In this document: in pieces, positions 25,067-34,792 of the stretch
Layout: each line of letters starts with the position of its first letter
Numbering within the stretch: position 1 is the stretch's first letter
Assembly (NCBI RefSeq): GCF_029714365.1
Contig: NZ_CP121659.1
Span: forward strand, 1,798,001 to 1,862,000
From: Sinorhizobium terangae
GTDB taxonomy: Bacteria; Pseudomonadota; Alphaproteobacteria; Rhizobiales; Rhizobiaceae
DNA length: 64,000 nucleotides
Direction of reading: 5' to 3'
Notes under the pieces: model-generated
Told to the model about the DNA's origin: nothing
Databases searched by the model: none
Seen by the model: only the letters and a program-made list of their open reading frames with translations
Translations under genes and position numbers: made by a program

Positions 25067-25345
25067 TTTTTTTTCGGTGACGGAAGGGGCCGTCAGCGAT
25101 TCCTGGGGCGGGAGACGCGAAGGCGAAGGCATTCGCAAAATATATACAGAAACAAAAAATCTTATTGAAACAAGTTATTACAGTGATTTTTTCGCGCGCT
25201 TCGTAGATCGGCACTGTAGATCGACAATCAGCCTGTGGGTCCACCCGGAGCATCGAAGGTCCGGGCTCAACCGTCATCCACAGCCGACATTCATTTGGCA
25301 CCGCTGTCACTGGGCAGATCGGTGGACCATCGCAGGAGTGCAAAC

Positions 25346-28300
25346 ATGGTGCAGACATTGGTCGACTTTTCCGCCGGGCAGATCACCGACGGATCGGCAG
25401 GCGGGGCCGATAATACCCTTAGCGCCGGCGGGCTGGTTTTCACGATTACGGCTCAGGGCAACTGGAGCGCCAATTTCGACAACGGCCGGTTCAACTTCAC
25501 CGAGGACCCGGCCTTTGGCGATGAGCAGTTCACAATCACTGTGACCAGCACAACAGGCGCAAAGCTCGACTTTTACGACTACCAGATCAGCGTGAATTCT
25601 GATCCGCTCGTCGGCAACGGCGGCATCTGGCCGCCCTCATTGGACGTCGACGGGACAACGTGGTCCGACGATAGTTTACATGGCGACGGTATCGGACCTT
25701 ACTACTACCGGGCGATTTTCGCCGGCAACGTTCCTGCGGTCAGCCCCGCACCGTCCCTCACCATCGAAGATGTCATCATTCCGGACACCCCTCCGACAGG
25801 CACGATGACGTTCTGGCTCGATAACATTACAGTCGAGTTCGCCAACCAGCGCCCGGTCGCAACGACCTCAATCGGCACATCTTCCTTCACGGAAGGCAAC
25901 AATACGGTGTCGACGCCGATTGCCGTGGATAGCGGCATAACTGTCAGCGACGGCGACAATAGCACCCTTGCCTCGGCCACCGTCTCCATCACGGGCAACT
26001 TCCAATCCGGCCAGGATGTCCTCTCCTTCATCAATTCAAGCGCGGCGACCTTCGGCAACATCGCGGGGTCCTTCAACGCCGTGACCGGCGTCATGACGCT
26101 GACCTCCGCCGGCGGCTTGGCCACGCTGGCGCAGTGGCAGTCCGCGTTACGGGCGGTGACCTACACCAACACATCGGAAAGCCCAAACACAGCGACGCGA
26201 ACCGTCTCCTTCATTGTCAACGACGGCAGCGACAGCAGCACCGTCGTAACCAAGACCGTGAACGTCAACGCCGTCGATGACGCGCCCGTTGTGAGCACGT
26301 CAGGCGGCAGCACGGCGTTTACCGAGGGCAATAACACCACGTCGACACCGGTCGCGATCGATGCCGGATTGACGATCACCGACGCCGACAACGCAACCCT
26401 GACATCGGCCACGGTCACCATCACCGGCAATTTCCACGGCGGCGAGGATATTCTCACCTTCACCAATTCGAGTTCGGCGATCTTCGGCAACATAACGGCG
26501 TCCTATAACAGCAACACCGGCGTGCTTATGCTGACGTCCGGCGGCGGCTCGGCCACCTTGGCGCAATGGCAGGCGGCACTGCGCGCCGTCACCTACGCCA
26601 ACAGTTCCGACACACCTGACATGTCAAACCGGACGGTTGCCTTTACGACGAACGACGGAAGCCTGAACAGTTCCACGGTCACCAAGACTGTGACGGTTGC
26701 CTCGACCAACGACGCTCCGGTCGTGACGACATCCGGCGGGAGCAGCGCGTTCACCGAAGGCGGTTCGACAGTCGCGATCGACGGCGGCGTCACGCTCTCC
26801 GACGCCGACAACACCACCCTCGCCTCCGCCACGGTGGCCATTACAGGCAATTTCCAGTCCAGCCAGGATGTTCTCGCCTTCGCGAATGACGGCAGCACGA
26901 TGGGCAACATCACGGCGTCCTACAATTCCGTAACCGGCGTCCTGACGCTGACCTCCGCCGGCGGAATCGCGACGCTGGCCGAGTGGCAGGCCGCGCTGCG
27001 CTCTGTCACCTATGCGAACACGTCCGAAGCACCCGATGCTGCGACCCGCACAATCAGCTTCGTGACCAACGACGGCAGCTCGAGCGGCACGGCCGGCACC
27101 AAGACCGTCACTGTGACGGCGGTCAACGACGCGCCGGTCAACCACGTACCGGGACAACAGGTGATCGACGCGGATTCGACGCTTGTCTTCAGCACCGGTA
27201 ATGGCAATGGGGTCACGGTGTCCGACGTCGACACCGGCAGCGGCACCGTGCAGGTAACGCTGACGGCAAGCCACGGCTTGATCTCGCTTTCCGCCACCAC
27301 GGGGCTGAGTTTTGTCGTTGGCGATGGCCTTGGCGATGCCGTGATGACCTTCACGGGAACTGTTGCTGACGTCAACGCAGCGCTGACCGGCATGGTGTTC
27401 CAGCCGACGGCAGGCTACTCCGGCCCAGCCTCGCTGCAGATCATTACGAACGATCTGGGCCTCGCCGGATCCGGCGGTGCACAAACCGATACAGACACGA
27501 TTGCCATCAATGTCGGGCTGACGGAAGTGATCAGCGTCGGTGTTGCCAATGCCAACGGCGCTTACCGCACGGGCGACACGATCTCCGTTACGGTCACCTT
27601 CGACAGCACCGTTACGGTCGACACGACCAACGGGACTCCGACGCTTCTGCTCGAAACCGGCGCCATTGATCGCAACGCCGCCTATGTGTCCGGCTCTGGC
27701 TCGAACACGCTCACCTTCAGTTACACGGTGCAAGCCGGCGATCAAAGCGCTGATCTCGACTATGCCTCGATCGCTGCGCTGGTGCTCAACAGTGCGACCA
27801 TCAAGGATGCAAACGGCAACGATGTGGTGCTGACATTGCCGACGGTCGGCGGTGCAGACTCGATCGCCGGACAGAAAGACATCGTCATTGACGGTGTGGC
27901 CCCCTCGGTGACAAGCGTCGCCGTCCCGCCGAGCGGCACTTATTTGAACGGCGACAATCTCGCCTTCACGGTCAATTTCCAGGATGCGGTCCTGGTCGGC
28001 ACGGCCGGCGGCACCCCGCGCATCGCCGTCACGCTCGACACCGGCGGCACGGTCTATGCCAATTATGCCGGCGGCAGCGGCACTAATGCGCTGGTCTTCC
28101 AGGTGACGGTGGTCGACGACCAGCGGGACACAAACGGCATCACTCTCGGGTCAACGGTTCTTCTCAACGGCGGCACGATCCGCGACATCGCCGGAAACAA
28201 CGCGGTGCTGACGCTGAACAACGTCGCATCGACCGCATCGGTGCTTGTCGACGGCATCGTCAACGACGCCCCGCTCCTCACCGGCGACCTGAGGGCAACC

Positions 28301-29446
28301 GTCACCGAAGGCGGCAGCTACACGCTTGTTGCGGCGGACCTCGGCTTTACCGACCCCGACGACTCTGCTGCGGATGTCACCTTCAGCGTCTCTAGCGTCG
28401 CCAATGGCACCGTGCTCGTCAACGGCGTCGCGGCAACGCGCTTCACCGGCACACAGCTTGCAGCGGGCGTCGTCAGCTTCCGCCACAACGGCTCGGACAC
28501 GACCTCGGCTTCCTTCAAGGTCTTCGTGGAGGATGGCAACGAGGATCTGTCCGCGCCTGTTCCCGGCACATTCAACTTCACCGTCAGCGCCGTCAACGAC
28601 GCGCCGACGCTGACGCTGACACAGCGTCTCTTCACGCTTGCGGAAAACGCCTCAACCACGACAGAGCGGAAAGTGGCCGATCTTCTCGTCTCGGATGATG
28701 GGCTCGGCAGCAATGTCGTCACGCTCGCCGGCGCCGATTCCTCGCTCTTTGCCGTTCATGACAACGCACTATGGCTGAAGGCCGGAGCACGGCTCGATTT
28801 CGAGACCAACCCCTTCCTCGATGTGAGCGTGTTGGTCGATGACAAGACAATCGCGACCGGCGCCGAGGCGACGAAAACGGTGCGGGTCTCCCTCACCGAT
28901 GCAGTCGAGCGCTACATCGGCAGTTCCGGCGCCAACACGTTGACGGGCACGTCGGCCGCCAGCGAATATTTCGACGGCGGCGCCGGCAATGACACGATCA
29001 ACGGCGGAGCGGGCAAGGACACGATCGTCGGTGGACTCGGCGCCGACCGGCTGACCGGCGGCGCTGGTAACGACACCTTCATCTTCAACCTGATCGACGA
29101 CTCTGCGAAGGGCTACTCCGGCTACGTCAACAACGTCGCCTATGGTCCGGCCTCGGGCGCCGGCTATCGCGATATCATCACCGACTTCGGCAATGGCGAC
29201 GATGTGATCAGCCTCACTGCAATCGATGCCAATACCGGGCTTGCCGGCAACCAGGCCTTCACCTGGCGCGGTACCGGCGAGTTCACGCGCAAGGCCGGAG
29301 AGCTCATATACAAGACCTTCGATGTCACCGGCACCGCCAACGACAAGACAATCGTCTACGGTGACGTCACCGGCGACGGCCGCGCCGACTTTCAGATCGA
29401 GCTTTCCGGGATCAAGGTGCTCGTTGCGGGCGACTTCCTTCTTTGA
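25346..29446 (+). CDS. Large secreted repeat protein with cadherin-like and RTX domains
   Basis: About 1366 residues, start ATG 25346 (MVQTLVDFSAGQ). After an N-terminal beta domain of roughly 165 residues come three tandem repeats of about 140 residues (SSFTEG, ITVSDGDN-type and ITGNFQSGQDVLSF motifs). Then come cadherin-like and Ig-like modules (NDAPV boundaries) and C-terminal RTX nonapeptides (GGAGNDTINGGAGKDTIVGG). No Sec signal is present; RTX ends of this kind are exported by type I secretion through an uncleaved C-terminal signal. Calcium binding is expected. Probably an adhesin or biofilm matrix protein. No transporter genes are adjacent. Confidence 0.85.
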   Translation: MVQTLVDFSAGQITDGSAGGADNTLSAGGLVFTITAQGNWSANFDNGRFNFTEDPAFGDEQFTITVTSTTGAKLDFYDYQISVNSDPLVGNGGIWPPSLDVDGTTWSDDSLHGDGIGPYYYRAIFAGNVPAVSPAPSLTIEDVIIPDTPPTGTMTFWLDNITVEFANQRPVATTSIGTSSFTEGNNTVSTPIAVDSGITVSDGDNSTLASATVSITGNFQSGQDVLSFINSSAATFGNIAGSFNAVTGVMTLTSAGGLATLAQWQSALRAVTYTNTSESPNTATRTVSFIVNDGSDSSTVVTKTVNVNAVDDAPVVSTSGGSTAFTEGNNTTSTPVAIDAGLTITDADNATLTSATVTITGNFHGGEDILTFTNSSSAIFGNITASYNSNTGVLMLTSGGGSATLAQWQAALRAVTYANSSDTPDMSNRTVAFTTNDGSLNSSTVTKTVTVASTNDAPVVTTSGGSSAFTEGGSTVAIDGGVTLSDADNTTLASATVAITGNFQSSQDVLAFANDGSTMGNITASYNSVTGVLTLTSAGGIATLAEWQAALRSVTYANTSEAPDAATRTISFVTNDGSSSGTAGTKTVTVTAVNDAPVNHVPGQQVIDADSTLVFSTGNGNGVTVSDVDTGSGTVQVTLTASHGLISLSATTGLSFVVGDGLGDAVMTFTGTVADVNAALTGMVFQPTAGYSGPASLQIITNDLGLAGSGGAQTDTDTIAINVGLTEVISVGVANANGAYRTGDTISVTVTFDSTVTVDTTNGTPTLLLETGAIDRNAAYVSGSGSNTLTFSYTVQAGDQSADLDYASIAALVLNSATIKDANGNDVVLTLPTVGGADSIAGQKDIVIDGVAPSVTSVAVPPSGTYLNGDNLAFTVNFQDAVLVGTAGGTPRIAVTLDTGGTVYANYAGGSGTNALVFQVTVVDDQRDTNGITLGSTVLLNGGTIRDIAGNNAVLTLNNVASTASVLVDGIVNDAPLLTGDLRATVTEGGSYTLVAADLGFTDPDDSAADVTFSVSSVANGTVLVNGVAATRFTGTQLAAGVVSFRHNGSDTTSASFKVFVEDGNEDLSAPVPGTFNFTVSAVNDAPTLTLTQRLFTLAENASTTTERKVADLLVSDDGLGSNVVTLAGADSSLFAVHDNALWLKAGARLDFETNPFLDVSVLVDDKTIATGAEATKTVRVSLTDAVERYIGSSGANTLTGTSAASEYFDGGAGNDTINGGAGKDTIVGGLGADRLTGGAGNDTFIFNLIDDSAKGYSGYVNNVAYGPASGAGYRDIITDFGNGDDVISLTAIDANTGLAGNQAFTWRGTGEFTRKAGELIYKTFDVTGTANDKTIVYGDVTGDGRADFQIELSGIKVLVAGDFLL
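25851..27130 (+). repeat. Three tandem ~430-base coding repeats
   Basis: The boundaries at about 25851, 26282, 26714 and 27131 each begin with a proline-valine-threonine/serine stretch leading to FTEG. Units are 431, 432 and 417 bases. Each carries the same order: SxFTEG, an SDADN calcium-type loop, ATVxITGNF, a GNITASYN segment, LTSAGG-ATLAxWQxALRxVTY and NDGS. They are related but not identical. Confidence 0.8.
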
Positions 29447-29451
29447 CATCC

Positions 29452-29475
29452 TTGGGGCGGGCTTGCCCGCCCCAA
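29452..29475 (+). terminator. Strong hairpin after the RTX gene
   Basis: TTGGGGCGGGC-TTG-CCCGCCCCAA, a near-perfect GC-rich stem six bases after the stop codon. No T tract follows, so it may act as a transcript-end stabiliser or a weak terminator. Confidence 0.6.
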
Positions 29476-29538
29476 TCACGGTGACAGTCTGCATAGTGAA
29501 GTGAAACACGTACGCAACATCGCCCTCACGCGACGAGC

Positions 29539-30867
29539 TTAAGACGCCAGTACATCCAAAAGCGTCAGTTCCGACATCACCCGGTTCCGCCCGGCATGTT
29601 TGGCCATGTAGAGGAACTGGTCGGCCGCGTGCAGGTAGTTGTCGAAGGCTTCCTGGGCCTCGATGGTCGCCAGGCCGATCGAGATTGTGATCGTCAGTTC
29701 CTCGTCGTCTGCGACTATTTTCGACCTCTCCAGTTCAAGCCGCAGCCGCTCGCAGAAGTCATAGGCGCGGCGCGCGTCCAGCCCATTGAAGAGAATGCCG
29801 AATTCCTCACCCCCGAGGCGCGCCAGTAGATGCTCCTCTCCGACAATTGCTTTCAGTCGCCGCGCCACGTGTTTCAGCACGATGTCGCCGATCTCGTGAC
29901 CATAGGTGTCGTTGAGGCGCTTGAAATGGTCGATGTCGAGAACGGCAATCGAGGTGCGCTCGCCGCGCCTCAGGCATTGCTCGACGAGCCGGGGACCCGT
30001 GAGGAAGAAGTGACGGCGGTTGTAGATGTTCGTCAGATAGTCGCTCGCCGCCAGGCGCCGCAGCGCCTGCAAGCGCTTCTGCATGGCGGCCGCCTGCCCT
30101 ACCCGGGCGCTGAATTCCGCCTCGACGAATGGCTTGTGGATGAAATCCACCCCGCCCGCCTCCAGGAAACGTGCTGCCAGACGGGCGTCGCCGTGATCGG
30201 AGAGGCCGATCACCGGAGCGGCCTCCTCGCCCTGTCGGCTGCGGATTTCGGCGATCAGCCCTGCGCCGGTCATGTCGTTGAGGTCGGTATCCGTGACGAT
30301 GAGATCGATTGCCTCGCCCGCATCGAGCAGTCGCAACGCCTCCCCAGCCACGGACGCCTCTACGACCGAGAAGCGCTGTCGGCGCAAAAGCTCGGCGAGA
30401 TCGCAGCGCGACGCCTTGTTGGGATCGATGAGCAGCACCGTCGTTCGGCCGTCTGTCAGCGCCCGGTCGACGGCGGCGATCAGGCGCTCGATCGATTGCG
30501 GTTCGTGCTTGACGATGCAGCCCAGCACGTCCTTGCCCAGGATCTGCTCGCGCGTCCCGTCATTGAAAGCACCGGTAAACACGATCGCCGGTACGTTGCT
30601 GGCGAGCACGAAATCGAGCCCCTCGCAGTTCGGCGCGTCGGGCAGGTTGAGATCGACCACTGCCAGCGAGAATTCGTCGGACCCGGCGGCTAGCTCGGCC
30701 TTTACCGCTTCGAGTGTGCCGCAATGCGTTACCCGCGCGCCAAGCGTGCTTTCCAGGCCGTACTTCAACGCCGTCGCGAACATGCGCGTATCTTCGACGA
30801 GCAGCAACCGCTTGTCGCGATGCTTCAGCACGCTGTTCGCCTGCCCCGACGTGCGACGTAGCCTCAC
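29539..30867 (-). CDS. Twin-receiver GGDEF response regulator
   Basis: 442 residues with PleD-like order REC-REC-GGDEF. REC1 has phospho-acceptor Asp 72 (VVDLNLPDA), Thr 98 region FTGAF and Lys 120. REC2 has Asp 193 (VTDTDLND) and Lys 245 (HKPF). The GGDEF domain starts near 275 (DYLTNIYNRRHFF) with GGEEF at 352-356. The RxxD inhibitory site is missing: GEEH stands where it should be. Phosphorylation probably drives dimerisation and cyclic di-GMP synthesis. No histidine kinase gene is adjacent. A paralog without GGDEF lies just upstream. Confidence 0.9.
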   Translation of the reverse strand: MRLRRTSGQANSVLKHRDKRLLLVEDTRMFATALKYGLESTLGARVTHCGTLEAVKAELAAGSDEFSLAVVDLNLPDAPNCEGLDFVLASNVPAIVFTGAFNDGTREQILGKDVLGCIVKHEPQSIERLIAAVDRALTDGRTTVLLIDPNKASRCDLAELLRRQRFSVVEASVAGEALRLLDAGEAIDLIVTDTDLNDMTGAGLIAEIRSRQGEEAAPVIGLSDHGDARLAARFLEAGGVDFIHKPFVEAEFSARVGQAAAMQKRLQALRRLAASDYLTNIYNRRHFFLTGPRLVEQCLRRGERTSIAVLDIDHFKRLNDTYGHEIGDIVLKHVARRLKAIVGEEHLLARLGGEEFGILFNGLDARRAYDFCERLRLELERSKIVADDEELTITISIGLATIEAQEAFDNYLHAADQFLYMAKHAGRNRVMSELTLLDVLAS

Positions 30868-31233
30868 GGTCCCAGCAACCCCATCCCTACAGCACCGTTA
30901 TCTCGCCCCCAAGACGCCGGATCACTGCAACCAATTGAATTCACGCATGTTTCCTGATTTTCCGCACTTAAGACGTCTCCGGCTCAAGCAATCATTCAGT
31001 GATTCATGCAGTGGCCGCAGGCGTGCTTCCCGAAGACGGCGCTGGCCAAAATCAATTGCCCCGGTATCCGCTCACCTGCCGAGTTGGTATTCGACAGTGT
31101 CCATCACCGGGCTTCCCCTTTTCTTATTTTAATGGATTGAAAGGCCTGCCGGTTGCGATTCCGTTAACAGAGCAACCTGCAGTCCCGAAATCCACAGCAC
31201 GCGGCTCGCTGCTGCGAAACTCCAAGATCGGCA
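30868..31233. other. Intergenic region, no gene seen
   Basis: 366 bases between the GGDEF regulator start and the stop of its paralog, on the same strand. It probably contains the promoter of the GGDEF gene. No repeat or convincing reading frame was found. Confidence 0.4.
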
Positions 31234-32067
31234 TCAAGCCGGGATTTTCATCGCTCCGCTCAGCGTGCGGATCTTCGTCAGCGTGTCGAGGTTCTGGTTG
31301 ACGCGGCAATAGAATTCCTCGTTGACGAAGGGACGCACGACAAAATCATTGCCGCCGGCCTTGAGGAATCGCGCGGAGAGCAGCCGGTTCGTAGAGGACG
31401 AGACGCCGATGATGCGCAACTGATGCGGGCCGTGAGCAGCCCGGATCCGGCGCGTCAGCTCGAAACCGTCGATGTCCGGCATGTTGTAGTCGGTGATGAC
31501 AAGCGCGATGTCAGGATGGTTCTTCAGGATTTCGAGCGCAGCGGCACCGCTCTCGGCCGAGCTGGTGCGGAAATTGTAGCGTTTGAGCTGCGTCGTCAAA
31601 AGCGCTCGCGCCGTCGGGCTGTCGTCGACGATCAGCACGTGATGTTTTTGGTTGGTCAAGAAGCGGCAGACAGACTCCGCCAGCATGTCGACGGCGAAGA
31701 CGCTGTCCTTGATGACGTAATCGACGATGTCCTTGGCCAGGATGGCCTCGCGCGTGCTCTCCTGGAATGAGCCGGTGAAGACGATCGTCGGCACGCTCAT
31801 TTCGATCAGATAATTCAAAGCCTCGCCGTTTTCGGCACCGGGCAGGTTGATGTTCGAGATCGCCAGCGAAGCAGGAAAGGAGGCGTTCTCAACGGCGAAC
31901 TGCAGATCCTCGTAGTCGCGGCAGACGATCACGTCGATGTCGAACAGCTCCTTCAGCCGCTTAGAAACCATCGATGCAAAGAGGTTTGAGTCCTCGGCAA
32001 GCACGATGCGGTGTTCGCCAAGGGATTCGCCGGAATAGTACATTCCGGAAACGCCGAAAAATGACAT
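31234..32067 (-). CDS. Twin-receiver response regulator with a degenerate first receiver
   Basis: 277 residues, two receiver domains and no output domain. REC1 (residues 20-130) keeps AED, FTGSF and VIKDS but the phospho-acceptor Asp is Asn 72 (AISNINLPG). REC2 (143-260) has VDDS, Asp 193 (ITDYNMPDIDG) but Arg 245 in place of the usual Lys before PF. It aligns end to end with the receivers of the protein encoded at 29539-30867 with identical residue numbers for the key sites, so one gene arose from the other. It may dimerise with or titrate phosphate from its paralog. ATG 32067 is the preferred start; 32043 is possible. Confidence 0.85.
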   Translation of the reverse strand: MSFFGVSGMYYSGESLGEHRIVLAEDSNLFASMVSKRLKELFDIDVIVCRDYEDLQFAVENASFPASLAISNINLPGAENGEALNYLIEMSVPTIVFTGSFQESTREAILAKDIVDYVIKDSVFAVDMLAESVCRFLTNQKHHVLIVDDSPTARALLTTQLKRYNFRTSSAESGAAALEILKNHPDIALVITDYNMPDIDGFELTRRIRAAHGPHQLRIIGVSSSTNRLLSARFLKAGGNDFVVRPFVNEEFYCRVNQNLDTLTKIRTLSGAMKIPA

Positions 32068-32311
32068 TGATCGCCTATGAGAAAGAGTGTCCCCGGGACG
32101 CATGCTAGGGGGAAAAGACTTTATTGCGTGTTAATGCCGATCGTTCGCCGTTCCCCTCTCCGAAAGCATAACTCGCCTCCACCTTCGTGACAGTGAGTAC
32201 CACCGTAGCCATATGCATCAGAACGAATATATGAATTTTCTCATCTGCCACTCTGGATCAGGATAGGCTGCGGTCGTTCTCGAAGCCGTATGTGGAAAGT
32301 CGGAGAGAACA

Positions 32312-33145
32312 ATGTCGTCAACCGGAGAGCAGCACCCGCAACTCAATCGGGCGAGACGTCACTTCCTCGGTCTGGCCGCCGCAACAGTCGCCAGAATTGC
32401 GGCAATGGGCACTCTCGCCGTGACGACTTTCTTTCCGTTTTCGACGGCCCGGGCCCAGACGGCAAAACCGGGAAAGGGACCGAAACCGGGGAACAATCCC
32501 GGTCAAGGCCCCAAATGTCTTCTCCGCGGCACTTCCATCCTGACCCCGACAGGCGAAGTCACGATCGAAGACCTTCGGATCGGCGATCTCGTGGAAACGG
32601 TGCGAGGCGAAACACGCACGATCAAATGGATCGGCCGCCATGTCTACAGGCGCAGCGGGCCCAGCTGGAACGATAGCGTCGTGCCGATCCGTATCTGTCG
32701 GCACGCCCTCGATGAGCACACGCCGCATCGGGACCTCTATCTCTCCGCTGGCCACGCCCTGCTCATCGATGGCGTCCTCATCAGGGTGCAGGATCTCATC
32801 AATGGAACGTCGATTGCACCCGCCCTTCCTGTGGCGCAGCGCGAGATCGAGTATTTCCATATCGCGCTCGATACGCATGAAGTGATCCTGGCAGAGGGCG
32901 CCCCGGTGGAAACTCTCCTTATCGAGGCCGGCATCCACGAGAGTTTCACCAATTTCGCCGAGTTCGCGCGGCTCTATCCCGACCCGCAGCCCCAGAAGCC
33001 CTTTGCGCCGACTGTCGGCTATGGCGGCCGGGCGCATCTGAAGGCGCTGCTGCGCCTTGCAGTCCGCCGCTTCGCTCGGGTGCGTGTGCCCATTGAAGAG
33101 GCCTATGAGAGAATTGCCGCGCGCGGCGAGCAGCTCGTCGGCTGA
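32312..33145 (+). CDS. Tat-targeted Hint-domain protein
   Basis: 277 residues. A twin-arginine signal (ARRHFLGLAAA) and hydrophobic stretch end near TARA at residue 48, followed by a Pro/Gly/Lys linker. A Hint_2-type domain starts with Cys 69 (CLLRGTSILTPTGEVTIEDLRIGDLV), with the WIGRHVY, LYLSAGHALLIDGV and YFHIALDTHEVILAEGAPVETL blocks. Hint domains perform intein-like self-splicing or cleavage chemistry at the leading Cys. Here the domain is the main mature domain, followed by about 85 residues. It is convergent with an RTX gene. Confidence 0.82.
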   Translation: MSSTGEQHPQLNRARRHFLGLAAATVARIAAMGTLAVTTFFPFSTARAQTAKPGKGPKPGNNPGQGPKCLLRGTSILTPTGEVTIEDLRIGDLVETVRGETRTIKWIGRHVYRRSGPSWNDSVVPIRICRHALDEHTPHRDLYLSAGHALLIDGVLIRVQDLINGTSIAPALPVAQREIEYFHIALDTHEVILAEGAPVETLLIEAGIHESFTNFAEFARLYPDPQPQKPFAPTVGYGGRAHLKALLRLAVRRFARVRVPIEEAYERIAARGEQLVG

Positions 33146-33172
33146 TCGGACGCGCGGCAAGGTCATCGCCAT

Positions 33173-34792
33173 CTAAGCGAACACTATGTCGTCCGCCGAG
33201 AGGTCCGACAGCGAAACGTTGTCGAGGAAGAGCCCGAAGCTGCTCGACCCGTTGAAGGCGATGTAGAGCCCGTCTCCGGTCTCGGTCGCCGCCGCAACGA
33301 GGTCGGCGAAGCTGTCGATCCCCGTGGCCGTGGATGCGTGGCCGATGAACCGCAGCACGTCGCCGCCGTCGGCGTCGAAGTCGGTGATGTGGTCGATTCC
33401 GTCGCGGGAGAGCGTATCGGACGACCACAGAAATGCATCGGCACCAGCACCGCCCGTCATCACGTCGTTGCCTTCACCGCCCCACAGGAGGTCGTTGCCC
33501 GCCCCGCCGTCGAGGCGGTCGTTGCCGTCGTTGCCCGTGAGGTCGTCGTTGCCTGCGAGCGTGCGTATCGCATCGTCGGCCGCGCCGCCTGCAACCTTGA
33601 ATGTCTCGATGCCGCTGAAAATCAGCGTCGTGCCGAGCATGCCCGTCGCGGCATCAAAATTGGTCACGCCTGGGAGCGGGGCGGTGACGTGGAGCATGTC
33701 GTTTCCGGCGCCGCCATTGATGATACCGGAGGGAGCGCTCACCAGGATCAGATCATCGCCGGCACCGCCGTCGATGATCGTCTCGCCGTCGTTGAAACTC
33801 GTTCCCGCATCGTAGATCTCATCGTTGCCGGCACCGCCCATCAGCACATCATTGCCGCCGACGCTGATCAGGATATCGTCCCCGGCGCCGCCATAAAGGG
33901 CGTCATCACCGCCTCCCGACGACATGTAGTCCCTGCCGCTGCTGCCGAGCACGTAGTTGTCGCCCTCGCCCATGTGGGCGCTCAGTGAGGACAAATTTCC
34001 GGCGATCAGCGTATCGTTGCCACTGCCGAGATCCACGCTGGCGACCTCGATGCCGCTGATCAGCGTACCGGTCGAGGCAAACCCCTGCGCGAAATCGACG
34101 GTCACGTCCTCCGTCCTTCCTTCGTCGGACAGCGTAAGCGTATCCCGCCCGTTGCCGCCGTCGATCACCGCCGAGGAAAGCGTGGTGACGATGTTGTCGC
34201 TGTCGTCCCCGGCGAAGATGCGGTTTGCGCCACTCGTGTCGACAATGATGTCGCCGCCGCTACCCGTGTCGATCGTGTCGTCGCCGAACATGCTGGTGCC
34301 GTCGTCGAGGTCGGTGCCATAAGGACCGATAATGTCGTTTCCGGCGCCGGTCGAGAGAACGTCGTCGGAGGCGGCCCCGAAGATCCGGTCGTCGCCGCTT
34401 CCGGTGGTCAGCACGAGCCGCTCGATGCGGTTGAAGAAGATGTGTTCCCAATTCGACCTGTCGTCGTAGCCGATGATCCCATGACCGTGTTCGCCGCTAA
34501 ACCTGACGGCGGTATTGACGTTGGAAAGATCGATCGCGAGCGTATCGAAGCCGACACCGCCGGTCACTGCGCCGCCGGTGCCAACCAGGGCGATCTGGTC
34601 GTCACCCTCGCCACCATCGAGGCGATCGTAGCCATCCCTGCTGGTCAGGCGATCATCTCCCGCGCCACCGTCGACCAGATCGTCACCATCACCCGCATCG
34701 ATCTCATCGGCGCCGGTCAGGCCCCAGATTCGATCCTTCTCTTCAGTTCCCAGTAACGCGTCATTTTCGGCATTGCCCACGATGGTGGTCAT
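33173..34792 (-). CDS. RTX calcium-binding protein
   Basis: 539 residues composed mainly of RTX nonapeptides (GGxGxDxxx) in several blocks: ALLGTEEKDRIWGL at the N-terminus, GGAGDDILISVGGNDVLMGGAGNDEIYD in the middle, and NDRLDGGAGNDLLWGGEGNDVMTGG near residue 430. A C-terminal non-RTX segment (FNGSSSFGLFLDNVSLSDLSADDIVF) fits a type I secretion signal. Each repeat block binds calcium into a beta roll outside the cell. No enzymatic domain is seen; it may be a structural or anti-dessication/biofilm protein. Upstream DNA (34793-35080) is AT-rich. Confidence 0.88.
   Translation of the reverse strand: MTTIVGNAENDALLGTEEKDRIWGLTGADEIDAGDGDDLVDGGAGDDRLTSRDGYDRLDGGEGDDQIALVGTGGAVTGGVGFDTLAIDLSNVNTAVRFSGEHGHGIIGYDDRSNWEHIFFNRIERLVLTTGSGDDRIFGAASDDVLSTGAGNDIIGPYGTDLDDGTSMFGDDTIDTGSGGDIIVDTSGANRIFAGDDSDNIVTTLSSAVIDGGNGRDTLTLSDEGRTEDVTVDFAQGFASTGTLISGIEVASVDLGSGNDTLIAGNLSSLSAHMGEGDNYVLGSSGRDYMSSGGGDDALYGGAGDDILISVGGNDVLMGGAGNDEIYDAGTSFNDGETIIDGGAGDDLILVSAPSGIINGGAGNDMLHVTAPLPGVTNFDAATGMLGTTLIFSGIETFKVAGGAADDAIRTLAGNDDLTGNDGNDRLDGGAGNDLLWGGEGNDVMTGGAGADAFLWSSDTLSRDGIDHITDFDADGGDVLRFIGHASTATGIDSFADLVAAATETGDGLYIAFNGSSSFGLFLDNVSLSDLSADDIVFA

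Noticed and set aside
26624..27745. A 373-codon reverse frame inside the cadherin-like RTX gene.
   Set aside because: It is the complement of regular Thr/Asp/Gly repeats and gives no domain; the forward frame is continuous and modular.
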